From the NCBI GenBank assembly GCA_900555605.1, contig USLW01000147.1, forward strand, positions 1 to 5,834: DNA of 5,834 nt. The letters are read 5' to 3'. The DNA is from an uncultured Clostridium sp. Lineage in GTDB: Bacteria; Bacillota; Clostridia; UBA1212; UBA1255. Made by a program: the position numbers and the translations under genes. This document shows positions 1 through 5,834 of the stretch, in pieces. Within the stretch, counting starts at the first letter, position 1, and each line of letters opens with the position of its first letter. The notes beneath the pieces are model-generated. The model did no database searches, was not told where the DNA came from, and saw nothing but the letters and a program-made list of their open reading frames with translations.

Positions 1-1066
1 CACAGTCGTACAGGTTAAATTCGCCCATATTCATGCTGAAATCCGCGTTCTGCAGTCTGGACAAATCCAAGATGTCGTTCACCAGACGCTGCATATAAAG
101 ACTCTCATTCAAAAGCTCCCGGTGATACTCCGCCACCTGCTCGGGGTCCGTCACGACCTTTTCACACAGGGCCTCCAGGAAACCGCGCATAACCGTCACC
201 GGCGTGCGCAGCTCGTGGGAAATATTCGCCACAAAGTCCTGGCGCATCTGCTGCAGCTTTTCACTTTCCCGGCGGGCGGCGTACAGACGTACGCTCAATG
301 CATCGATGGTACCTGCCAGCTCTCCGATCTCATCGGTCTGCTTCACATTTGTAGATACCGAATAATCTCCTTCCGCAATCTGCTGCGCCGTGAGGTTGAT
401 TTTCTTCAGCGGCCGCGTAAAATAATATGCAAATATTACAGAAAGCAGAATTCCCAGCATCAGCGCGATCATAATGCTGGCAAACAGGGTAACCGATCCG
501 TTCTCTACTGCTTCGTTAATGCCTGCGACAGAATCGTGCAGCAGCACTGCACCGATAATTTTATACGTATTTCCGGAAGGTATTTTGACAGGTACCCCCA
601 CCGTCAGCGTCGGGGTATCCAGTACGTCGCTGAAATCTTCGCTGAACCGGACCTTTCCCTGAAATGCCGCCTGGATATGAAGTCCCGCGTTTTTCGGCAG
701 ATCCTGCATCGTGATCTGCGGTTTATCAATACGCTGATTGGTCAGGATATTCAGATTTTCATCGATAATCCAGATGTCCGCATCCGTCAGGCGGTTCAGC
801 GAGCGGATAAAAAACAGGTCCTGCTCCCAATATTCATATTTGCCGTAACGGTCCTGCGTCCAGGTATACGTGGTTCCCGTAACCAGTTCGCTCATGGTAT
901 CGGCCACGCTGTATGCGGCGCGCAGCATATTCTTTTTATGCATTTCCACGGAGTAATTCCGAAACAAAAGAGCAAATACGCTGCCGATAGCGACGGCGAA
1001 AATCAGCAGCGCCACCGTAAAGTATACGGTAAGCTTCAGCGCAATGCTGAACCGAAAGCGTTTCAT
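1..1066 (-). CDS. Sensor histidine kinase, N-terminal 355 residues (3' end outside window)
   Basis: Membrane sensor kinase that should phosphorylate the response regulator encoded just before it. The protein begins MKRFRFSIALKLTVYF. It has a first membrane helix at about residues 12-35, a roughly 160-residue extracytoplasmic region (37-195), and a second membrane helix at about 196-216. A HAMP linker starting FTRPLKKI follows at about 217-270, then the dimerisation/phosphoacceptor helix with NISHELRTP, where His284 is the predicted phosphorylated residue. A typical second DHp helix (QRLVNDILDLSRLQ) comes next. The reading frame is open to base 1, so the HATPase domain is beyond the window. 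The start ATG shares its A with the TGA of the regulator (TGATG), with GGAG ten bases upstream inside the regulator gene, indicating translational coupling. The outer region has features reminiscent of Cache/PDC sensor folds (ADIWIIDENLNIL, then IIGAVLLHDSV just before helix 2). That assignment is inferred and the ligand is unknown. Confidence 0.95.
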   Translation of the reverse strand, partial: MKRFRFSIALKLTVYFTVALLIFAVAIGSVFALLFRNYSVEMHKKNMLRAAYSVADTMSELVTGTTYTWTQDRYGKYEYWEQDLFFIRSLNRLTDADIWIIDENLNILTNQRIDKPQITMQDLPKNAGLHIQAAFQGKVRFSEDFSDVLDTPTLTVGVPVKIPSGNTYKIIGAVLLHDSVAGINEAVENGSVTLFASIMIALMLGILLSVIFAYYFTRPLKKINLTAQQIAEGDYSVSTNVKQTDEIGELAGTIDALSVRLYAARRESEKLQQMRQDFVANISHELRTPVTVMRGFLEALCEKVVTDPEQVAEYHRELLNESLYMQRLVNDILDLSRLQNADFSMNMGEFNLYDC

Positions 1067-1749
1067 CAGGATTTTACTCCGAACTTATAGCCCACGCCCC
1101 ATATCGTCTGGATCTCCCAACCGTCATGCGGAAATTCATCCAGCTTTGCTCTGAGCCGCTTGATATGGGAATCCACGGTTCTGCTGTCTCCGAAATAATC
1201 AAATCCCCACAATTTATCCAGCAGACTGTCTCTGGAAAATACCTTGTTGGTATTTGTGGCCAGCGTCCAGAGCAGCTCGATTTCCTTTTTCGTCAGATAT
1301 ACAGGATTTCCGTCAATCTCCACCGCATAGTTTTCCAAATTGACGGTCAGATTGCCGTATGTGAAAATTTTGCTGTTTGCCGCGGTCAGATTGATCCGCC
1401 GCAGGATCGCCCGGACCCGGGCCATAACCTCCCCGCAGGAGAACGGCTTTACAATGTAATCATCCGCGCCGATATCCAATCCCATGATTTTCTCAAAGTC
1501 TTCGCCCCGCGCGGTTACCATAATCACAGGTACGTTGGAATTCCTTCTGATCTCCCGGCACACCTCAAATCCGTCCCGCCGCGGCATCATGACATCCAAA
1601 AGGATAATATCCGGATGAAAGCTTTCATATTTGGCAAGGGTCTCATCCCCGTCAAAGGCTACCTCTACCGCATACCCTTCTTTCCGCGCATATTCCGACA
1701 AGATAGACGTAATCTGTTTATTATCATCTGCAATCAAAACCTTTGTCAT
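1066..1749 (-). CDS. OmpR/PhoB-family response regulator
   Basis: DNA-binding response regulator of 227 residues, the usual length for this family. The receiver domain (about 1-120) carries the acidic pair D8-D9, phospho-acceptor D52 in LLDVMMPRRDG, T79 in MVTARGED and K101 in YIVKPF, so it looks fully functional. The C-terminal winged-helix domain (about 130-225) has the recognition-helix signature DSRTVDSHIKRLRAKL and the wing ending IWGVGYKF. The frame stays open upstream to 1872, but the ATG at 1749 is chosen for three reasons: the receiver fold begins exactly there (MTKVLIADD), GGGGTGGG lies just upstream, and the longer version would start within the predicted promoter. It overlaps the kinase gene by one base, so the two form an operon. 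Target genes cannot be deduced. Confidence 0.96.
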   Translation of the reverse strand: MTKVLIADDNKQITSILSEYARKEGYAVEVAFDGDETLAKYESFHPDIILLDVMMPRRDGFEVCREIRRNSNVPVIMVTARGEDFEKIMGLDIGADDYIVKPFSCGEVMARVRAILRRINLTAANSKIFTYGNLTVNLENYAVEIDGNPVYLTKKEIELLWTLATNTNKVFSRDSLLDKLWGFDYFGDSRTVDSHIKRLRAKLDEFPHDGWEIQTIWGVGYKFGVKS

Positions 1750-1862
1750 ATTCCCACCCCGTTTCTGGTTTGCTTTGTACGAATATAAATAATATGCGCA
1801 TTTTGTGTTATTTTCATGACACTGGAAATCCGCGTCCTGATTTTTACAAGATGCCTGCACCG

Positions 1863-1891
1863 ATTGTAGCAAAATTCGGAAAAATACGCAA
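1863..1891 (-). promoter_or_regulatory. Sigma-A-type extended -10 promoter of the two-component operon
   Basis: On the minus strand, TTGCGT (1891-1886) is followed after exactly 17 bases by TACAAT (1868-1863). The preceding TGC makes an extended -10 (TGnTACAAT), which compensates for the weak -35. Transcription would start near 1856, giving a leader of roughly 107 bases before the regulator ATG at 1749. The leader contains a possible 23-codon ORF (see findings). The remainder of the 1892-2009 gap, after the phosphatase stop, shows no convincing terminator, so some readthrough from the phosphatase gene is possible. Confidence 0.72.
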
Positions 1892-2009
1892 CTGATACGC
1901 CTTTTCTTTTATTTTAATATCAAGGAAAGTTTGTGCGCCGGATTCCCGGACGGCAAACCGTTTCCGCATCGGATTCCTGCAGGGCACGGTCTCTCTAAAG
2001 GCTTCTCTG

Positions 2010-2669
2010 TTATTCCCGCAGCGCAAGCAGGTCCGTCGCCTCCTCCGGTGTTGCGGCAAGCGCATCCGCCCCGGCCAGCAGCAGCTCCTCCCGGCTGCCG
2101 TATCCGTATAAAACGCCTACTGCGTCAAGACCTTCTGATTTTGCGCCAAGGATATCATGCTCCCGGTCTCCAACCATCACGGCCCTTGTCCCATCGGCAA
2201 TTCCGCAGGCAGATAATGCAAAACGGATGACCTCGTTCTTTTTCACCCGGGTTCCGTCAAGAAGGCTGCCGGCGATATAAGTAAAATATTGTGCAATGCC
2301 AAAATGCGCGGCAATCCGTTCTGCAAAAACCTCCGGCTTTGACGTTGCCATAATCAGCGTTTTGCCGCAGTCCGAGAGCCGCTGCAGCATAGACACCGTT
2401 CCCGGATAAAGAACGTTCTCAAAAATTCCCTTATCCGTAAAATATACGCGGTAATAATCAACCGCCTGACGCGCCTGGGCCTTTGTAAAGCCGTAAAACC
2501 GTTCAAAAGAATCCGTAAGCGGCGGTCCGATAAACGGATACAGGGTCTCCCGGGCAGGCGCCGGTATGCCGAATCTTTTCAGCGCATATATTACGGAATT
2601 CGTAATCCCCTCCGCCGGATCTGTCAGCGTTCCGTCTAAATCGAATAAGATATATTTGTACTGCTTCAT
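2010..2669 (-). CDS. HAD-family hydrolase, Gph/5'-nucleotidase-like phosphatase
   Basis: Cytosolic Mg-dependent phosphatase of 219 residues, of the phosphoglycolate phosphatase-like HAD group with an alpha-helical cap. All four HAD motifs are visible: motif I FDLDGTLTD with nucleophile D10 and acid/base D12, motif II MATSKP (T109), motif III lysine in RVKKNE (K143 or K144), and motif IV VGDREHD with metal ligands D168 and D172. The tail VGVLYGYGSREEL is typical of the subgroup often called HAD 5'-nucleotidase-like, so the substrate is a small phosphate ester (a nucleotide or phosphoglycolate), but which one cannot be read from the sequence. The ATG at 2669 is preferred over an in-frame TTG six bases upstream. 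The ribosome site AGGGTGAT ends five bases before the ATG, and the TTG would overlap it. The gene has its own promoter at 2734-2706 and appears monocistronic, with no clear terminator behind it. Confidence 0.93.
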   Translation of the reverse strand: MKQYKYILFDLDGTLTDPAEGITNSVIYALKRFGIPAPARETLYPFIGPPLTDSFERFYGFTKAQARQAVDYYRVYFTDKGIFENVLYPGTVSMLQRLSDCGKTLIMATSKPEVFAERIAAHFGIAQYFTYIAGSLLDGTRVKKNEVIRFALSACGIADGTRAVMVGDREHDILGAKSEGLDAVGVLYGYGSREELLLAGADALAATPEEATDLLALRE

Positions 2670-2705
2670 GTGCAATCACCCTGCCGTCATATGTTTTTAC
2701 AGCTG

Positions 2706-2734
2706 ATTATAACATGTTCCCGGCAGAATGTCAC
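2706..2734 (-). promoter_or_regulatory. Near-consensus sigma-A promoter for the HAD phosphatase
   Basis: Minus strand GTGACA (2734-2729, five of six matches to TTGACA), a 17-base spacer, then TATAAT (2711-2706), which is perfect. TGT in front of the hexamer makes an extended -10. Transcription would start near 2699, giving a leader of about 30 bases to the ATG at 2669. The -35 box overlaps the stop codon that ends the rtcB remnant, so the promoter lies in that pseudogene's tail. Confidence 0.85.
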
Positions 2735-2739
2735 AGAGT

Positions 2740-3112
2740 CGGAATCCGCTTTCCCTTGCCCACGCAGATCAGGCTGCCGTCACGCATATTAATGGGAATC
2801 AGCAATTTTTCCCCGCGTTTTGCCGAAACGGAGCCTTTGCGAAGGATCATGGCGTCCGTATCAATATAATTATGGATTGTCGTAAAATGCTCCTCTGGGG
2901 TCAGTCCCATCCCGGAAAGAATCATATCCATCATAGCCTGCGGTTCAGCGCCGCAAAGCGTTGGATGATTTTCATATCGTGTATATAATCCTCAAACAGC
3001 GCGCCCTTAACATATGCCAAATCCCGATGGATCGGCGTAAGCATGGCTCTGTATTTCTCCTGTTTTTTCAGTGCCTCGATTGCTTTTTGAATTTCTAATG
3101 ATGTCACCATTT
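2740..3112 (-). pseudogene. rtcB: rtcB remnant: internal fragment of RNA-splicing ligase RtcB, frameshifted and truncated
   Basis: RtcB joins RNA 2',3'-cyclic phosphate ends to 5'-hydroxyl ends using GTP and Mn. Only an internal part survives here. From 3110 the frame reads MVTSLEIQKAIEAL, then RDLAYVKGALFEDYIHDMK and IIQRFAALNR, the segment characteristic of firmicute-type RtcB. At about 2940-2938 one base is missing: CGC-CAG has become CGCAG, so the frame runs into TGA, while the -1 frame continues as MMDMILSGMG, then FTTIHNYIDTD, MILRKGSVSAKRGE and LIPINMRDGSLICVGKG. The expected continuation (N-x-DWN-x-S-x-P-HGAGR, bearing the guanylylated histidine) is absent, and the frame ends at a TGA (2733-2731). 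About 250 N-terminal residues, including most metal ligands, and about 70 C-terminal residues are missing relative to a full protein of roughly 390. A tentative trace (RNLADMW, around 3165) may extend the relic upstream. It cannot encode an active ligase. Confidence 0.88.
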
Positions 3113-3221
3113 TTTCGTCTCATTTTATCATATCCGCTGTCAAGATTCCACCACATATCCGCCAGATTCCTTTTAGGGCAAACGCCTGTCCGTGCCTGCC
3201 GCGGCAGACTCGGAAAATGTC

Positions 3222-3335
3222 TGAAAAATTTATACAAAACAAGCGGCTTAGCGCGCGTATGAGCAGGGAAAAGGGGAAAGGTTGTGCTTCCCGCTTGTAA
3301 AACGCCCCTTGCGCGCTAAGCCGCTTGCTTTGTAT
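3222..3335 (-). terminator. Probable transcription terminator of the sigma factor gene
   Basis: Read on the minus strand, the inverted repeat starts 22 bases after the sigma factor stop codon. Its descending arm finishes with GCTTGTTTTGTAT, followed by AAATTTTTC, giving a strong GC-rich stem with a T-rich 3' side. The loop is unusually long for an intrinsic terminator, and the longest T run is short, so the assignment is moderate. Confidence 0.5.
3232..3335. repeat. Long interrupted inverted repeat (25-base arms, 54-base centre)
   Basis: Arm 3232-3256 pairs with arm 3311-3335 with a single mismatch (3239/3328). The innermost 17 pairs, CAAGCGGCTTAGCGCGC against its complement, are perfect. 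The centre (3257-3310) includes a shorter GGGAA/TTCCC pairing (3266-3270 with 3288-3292). No coding sequence is evident inside. The element lies between the stop of the sigma factor gene and the rtcB remnant. The arms end in ATACAAA/TTTGTAT with TA at the edges. It may be a long terminator, a REP-like palindrome or a small MITE-type element; no clear target-site duplication is visible. Confidence 0.85.
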
Positions 3336-3357
3336 TTGCTTTCAGGCAAACAGAATA

Positions 3358-4971
3358 TTATTCTTTATAATATATACAGATTCCGAGGGACGAATGCGCC
3401 GGATCCCCGGGCATCTCCAGCAGGCCGCTTTCACTGCCGTAAAAGTAAAGATAACCGACAGGAAAGAACGCCTGCTTCATGATCCAGTGAACAAATTCCT
3501 CTATCAGATCCCTCCGCGTATGCGGCAGCAGCTTTTTTTCACCAATATCCGCGATTGCCTCCGCATATTTAAACGCCAAGGGCTCCGCTGCCTTTCTGAG
3601 CAGTTCCTGGATTTTATGCTGGCAGGCAAAGGTCATAACCGGCATTGTCGGAAATAGACCGTCGTTTTTATGGGTGAGATATCCGAATTGAATCAGGTTT
3701 GCGGCCGCTTCTTCCTCATTTGCCGTCATCGTAATCTTCGGATCATCAAAAATCCGCATAAAAAGATCTGCGTTTGATTCGTTTATAATCCAGTCCCGGT
3801 TTTCGAAGGGCTCTGCCTGAAACAGATTTGCATAATCGATATGCGCATATCCGGAGGTTTTGAAATGATGATGCAGATTGCTCCAGGCGACAGAACGTCG
3901 CGGACCGGGCGCTTCCGTAAACGACTCCTCCGGGTACAATACGGTGCCTGCGATCCGATAGGATTTTCCGTTCTGCTCCGGGATTTTATTTTTCCATTTT
4001 CCGCCGTATATCTCAAGCATAGATCTGCTCAGCATATCCGCCGCTTCACAATACAGGATCCACAGCAGACGGCCTCGCGTAAAATCGCAGCCGTAAAAAT
4101 TCAGCCTGCGGATATCGGCTTCACATGAAAGAATGACATCCGTCAGTTCCCGGCCGATGTCGGAATACATCGCTGCTATTTCGTTCAAAAAATCACAATA
4201 CAGCTGTTTCGGATATATACAAAAATCAGTTAAATATTTACCGTTTGTACTCTCTTTCAGAAATTGATGCTTGAGAAGATACTGCAGCTTTTCCTCAAAG
4301 TATACAGGAGCAACTCCGATTTCATCTGCAATCTCGCGGACCGTTTTCGCCTCCTTGGCACAAACCGCAAAAATTTGTTTTGTCATAAGATCGCTTACAT
4401 TGTTCCAATAATCGGGCATCGAGTACCCGCCCCACAGTTCCACCTCGGCAGGCGCATAGGCGGTTTTACCATAATGATCCATAGTACCAAATCCTTTCCT
4501 GATCTCTTTTTTTGCATCGAACAATCTTCTTTTGACCGTACCCTCCGGAATTTCCAGCAGCCCGGCAATTTCAGAGATTTTCATTTTTTTTAAATAAAAT
4601 AAAATAATAATATTACGATGGAGCGACGAAATACGAGAAACGGCATAGTTCAGTTCACTGATCTCATCCTTTGCAAGCAGCTCCGCCTCCGGAGCGCACT
4701 CCGGTTCAAAAACAAGCGCGGCGGGATCCAGCAAAATAGCCCCGTTCTGTTTCAAACGAAGAAACATCCGCAGTCTGTTTTTGGCCATGGCCCAATACCA
4801 AGAATAAAAGCATACAATTGCTCTGCCGGAGCGCAGCGCCTTAATTGCCTCACACAAAATATCCTGTGCCAAATCTTCCGAATCGTGTGCATTCATCAGC
4901 CGTTTATAGCAAAAAAGATAGGTTGCTTCAATTAATTCCGCAGTGATCAGTGAATCATCCGTTTTTACCAT
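3358..4971 (-). CDS. ECF-like sigma-70 family sigma factor with large C-terminal winged-helix/unknown extension
   Basis: RNA polymerase sigma factor of 537 residues; ordinary ECF sigmas have about 160-200. Sigma region 2 spans about residues 10-75: DSEDLAQDILCEAIKAL is region 2.2-like, and FYSWYWAMAKNRLRMFLR is the region 2.3-2.4 helix. Sigma region 4 spans about 112-161, with the helix-turn-helix MKISEIAGLLEIPEGTVKRR for -35 recognition. After a linker, residues about 196-255 look like a winged helix (TVREIADEIGVAPVYFEEKL, then LLKHQFLKESTNGKYLTDF). A second wing-like stretch lies at about 418-450 (NLIQFGYLTHKNDGLFPTM). The rest is unassigned, with a histidine cluster HHH at 367-369 and no membrane segment. 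No anti-sigma gene is adjacent, so the extension may itself control activity; this is inference. The start ATG is the only in-frame choice after an upstream TGA, but GGAG abuts it directly, which is unusual. Base use matches the neighbours. Family membership as a sigma factor is firm; the regulon is unknown. Confidence 0.9.
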   Translation of the reverse strand: MVKTDDSLITAELIEATYLFCYKRLMNAHDSEDLAQDILCEAIKALRSGRAIVCFYSWYWAMAKNRLRMFLRLKQNGAILLDPAALVFEPECAPEAELLAKDEISELNYAVSRISSLHRNIIILFYLKKMKISEIAGLLEIPEGTVKRRLFDAKKEIRKGFGTMDHYGKTAYAPAEVELWGGYSMPDYWNNVSDLMTKQIFAVCAKEAKTVREIADEIGVAPVYFEEKLQYLLKHQFLKESTNGKYLTDFCIYPKQLYCDFLNEIAAMYSDIGRELTDVILSCEADIRRLNFYGCDFTRGRLLWILYCEAADMLSRSMLEIYGGKWKNKIPEQNGKSYRIAGTVLYPEESFTEAPGPRRSVAWSNLHHHFKTSGYAHIDYANLFQAEPFENRDWIINESNADLFMRIFDDPKITMTANEEEAAANLIQFGYLTHKNDGLFPTMPVMTFACQHKIQELLRKAAEPLAFKYAEAIADIGEKKLLPHTRRDLIEEFVHWIMKQAFFPVGYLYFYGSESGLLEMPGDPAHSSLGICIYYKE

Positions 4972-4997
4972 CTCCTTTCATCTGATAATCGGTACCG

Positions 4998-5054
4998 TAT
5001 ATTTCGTATATTAAGTGCAAAAGAACACAGGAAGGTTCGGTATATACGAATATA
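4998..5054. promoter_or_regulatory. Inverted AT-rich repeats, candidate operator upstream of the sigma factor
   Basis: The plus strand carries TATATTTCGTATATT at 4998-5012 and TATATACGAATATA at 5041-5054. These are inverted copies of an ATATACGAA(A)TATA element separated by 28 bases. The second lies in a near-palindrome TTCGGTATATACGAA (5036-5050), and the first abuts the perfect palindrome CGGTACCG (4990-4997). No good sigma-A promoter is visible here. An ECF-style -35 such as GAACCT (5038-5033, minus strand) lies between the elements, but this is only suggestive. The position, 27 bases upstream of the sigma factor start, fits control of that gene. Confidence 0.4.
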
Positions 5055-5090
5055 TTTTATCAGAAAACGCGGCAGTATACATGCGGAGAT

Positions 5091-5118
5091 AAAAAAAGCC
5101 GCATATTTTATGCGGCTT
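5091..5118 (-). terminator. Rho-independent terminator of the SDR gene
   Basis: On the minus strand an AAGCCGCATA / TATGCGGCTT stem (8 GC-rich core pairs plus two A-T pairs, three-base loop) runs into seven consecutive T residues (5097-5091). It begins 20 bases after the TAA of the dehydrogenase gene and separates it from the sigma factor gene. Confidence 0.93.
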
Positions 5119-5137
5119 CAGCGGTTGAAACGATTTC

Positions 5138-5834
5138 TTACGATCCGACTATGGTTCCTCCGTTTGGGTGCAGCACCTGTCCCGTCATATAGCTCGCATC
5201 TGCGGAGGCAAGAAATACGTAGCAGGGAGATACCTCACAGGGCTGTCCCGCCCGCATCATGGGAACCGCGGAAGTCTTTGTGCCAAAGGTTTTCACCTCC
5301 TCTGCGGAAAAGGAAGCCGGAATCAACGGCGTCCAGATGGGGCCGGGCGCAACAGCGTTTACCCGAATGCCTTTTTCAGCAAGGGACAGGGAAAGAGATC
5401 TGGTCAGGGCGACAATCGCGCCCTTTGTGGCGCTGTAGTCTATCAGATCCTTGTTACCCTGGTAAGCCGTAACAGAAGCGGTATTGGTGATGCAGCCGCC
5501 GTTTTTCATATGCGGCAGCGCGCTCTGTATCAGATAGAAAAAAGAAAATACGTTATTTTGAAACGTCAGCGCAAGCTGCTCCCGAGAGATATCCAGAATA
5601 CTTCTCCGCACAAATTGAACCGCATGATTGTTTACCAAAATATCCAGCTTTCCGAAACGGCTGATGGTGCTCTCCACACATTTTTTTGCAAAATCCGGAT
5701 TCTTTAAATCACCGCGAAGTAATATGCAATTTCCATTCAGCTGCTTGATTCGTTCCGCCGTCTCGTTTGCATCCTGTTCCTCGTCATAATAGACGATTGC
5801 AACATCCGCGCCCTCTTTGACAAAGTCATATGCA
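5138..5834 (-). CDS. Short-chain dehydrogenase/reductase, YhdF/YhxC-like (5' end outside window)
   Basis: NAD(P)-dependent classical-type SDR oxidoreductase, C-terminal 231 residues. The frame is open to the right edge, so about 55-65 residues, including the glycine-rich nucleotide-binding loop, are missing. Visible are EGADVAIVYYDEEQDANET, after the second beta strand of the Rossmann fold, and LDILVNNHAV, where the usual NNAG/NNAA has histidine. The catalytic serine is in NTASVTAYQG (codon at 5476), and the catalytic Tyr-x3-Lys is in IDYSATKGA (Tyr codon at 5437). Next come GIRVNAVAPGPIWTPLIP and the C-terminal SYMTGQVLHPNGG. The LIDYSATKGAIV and GPIWTPLIP signatures match the glucose/ribitol-dehydrogenase-like group that includes Bacillus YhdF, YhxC and E. 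coli YghA, usually 285-300 residues. Those proteins have poorly defined substrates, some are stress induced, and none can be assigned here. A strong terminator follows. Confidence 0.93.
   Translation of the reverse strand, partial: AYDFVKEGADVAIVYYDEEQDANETAERIKQLNGNCILLRGDLKNPDFAKKCVESTISRFGKLDILVNNHAVQFVRRSILDISREQLALTFQNNVFSFFYLIQSALPHMKNGGCITNTASVTAYQGNKDLIDYSATKGAIVALTRSLSLSLAEKGIRVNAVAPGPIWTPLIPASFSAEEVKTFGTKTSAVPMMRAGQPCEVSPCYVFLASADASYMTGQVLHPNGGTIVGS

Noticed and set aside
122..1090. 322-residue plus-strand ORF opposite the histidine kinase
   Set aside because: It is antisense to an unmistakable kinase sequence; the Arg/His/Gln-rich translation is typical of a shadow frame.
1750..1872. 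N-terminal extension of the response regulator up to 1872
   Set aside because: The extra 41 residues do not belong to the receiver fold, begin inside the predicted promoter, and the ATG at 1749 has its own ribosome site.
1939..1979. Possible terminator or repeat after the phosphatase gene (ACGG-CAAA-CCGT hairpin, twice-occurring CGGATTCC)
   Set aside because: The stem has only four good pairs and no T run follows on the minus strand; the 8-base direct repeat is short enough to be chance.
3113..3140. TTGACA-GATAAAAT promoter-like sequence upstream of the rtcB relic
   Set aside because: The candidate -35 and -10 boxes are only about 8-10 bases apart, too close for a sigma-A promoter.
3007..3237. 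76-residue minus-strand ORF over the rtcB remnant
   Set aside because: It runs mostly in a different frame from the RtcB homology and has no features of a real protein; only its RNLADMW stretch might be an upstream RtcB trace.
5168..5707. 179-residue plus-strand ORF opposite the dehydrogenase gene
   Set aside because: It is antisense to a clear SDR reading frame, has low-complexity basic composition and no recognisable motif.

Overview
All genes in this window lie on the minus strand, so the reading order runs from high to low coordinates. Intermediate GC, strong AGGAGG-type ribosome sites, extended -10 promoters and the protein types (PhoB-like two-component pair, long ECF-type sigma factor, YhdF/YhxC-type dehydrogenase, firmicute-type RtcB remnant) suggest a chromosomal segment of a Bacillota, most likely a gut-type Clostridia. 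No finer placement is supported from the sequence alone.

Layout from high to low coordinates. (1) 5834-5138: C-terminal 231 residues of a short-chain dehydrogenase/reductase, with its N-terminus outside the window, closed by a textbook intrinsic terminator (5118-5091). (2) 5090-4972: a short AT-rich control region with two inverted copies of an ATATACGAA-type element in front of (3) 4971-3358: a 537-residue sigma factor whose ECF-like sigma2-sigma4 core (about 160 residues) is followed by about 375 residues that contain two winged-helix-like stretches and an unassigned region. (4) 3335-3232: a long interrupted inverted repeat with 25-base arms, probably a terminator or a small non-autonomous repeat element. 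(5) about 3112-2740: a decayed internal fragment of the RNA ligase gene rtcB, with a one-base frameshift and both ends missing. (6) 2669-2010: a HAD-family phosphatase with a near-consensus promoter sitting in the decayed tail of rtcB. (7) 1749-1066 and 1066-1: a response regulator and its membrane histidine kinase, overlapping by one base (TGATG), driven by an extended -10 promoter at 1891-1863. The kinase runs off the left edge before its ATPase domain.

Working together: only the regulator and kinase form a clear functional unit. The dehydrogenase, sigma factor and phosphatase each appear to be separately transcribed, since a terminator or promoter lies between them. The least ordinary parts are the sigma factor with its large C-terminal extension and its control region, the long inverted repeat, and the rtcB remnant that seems to supply the phosphatase promoter.
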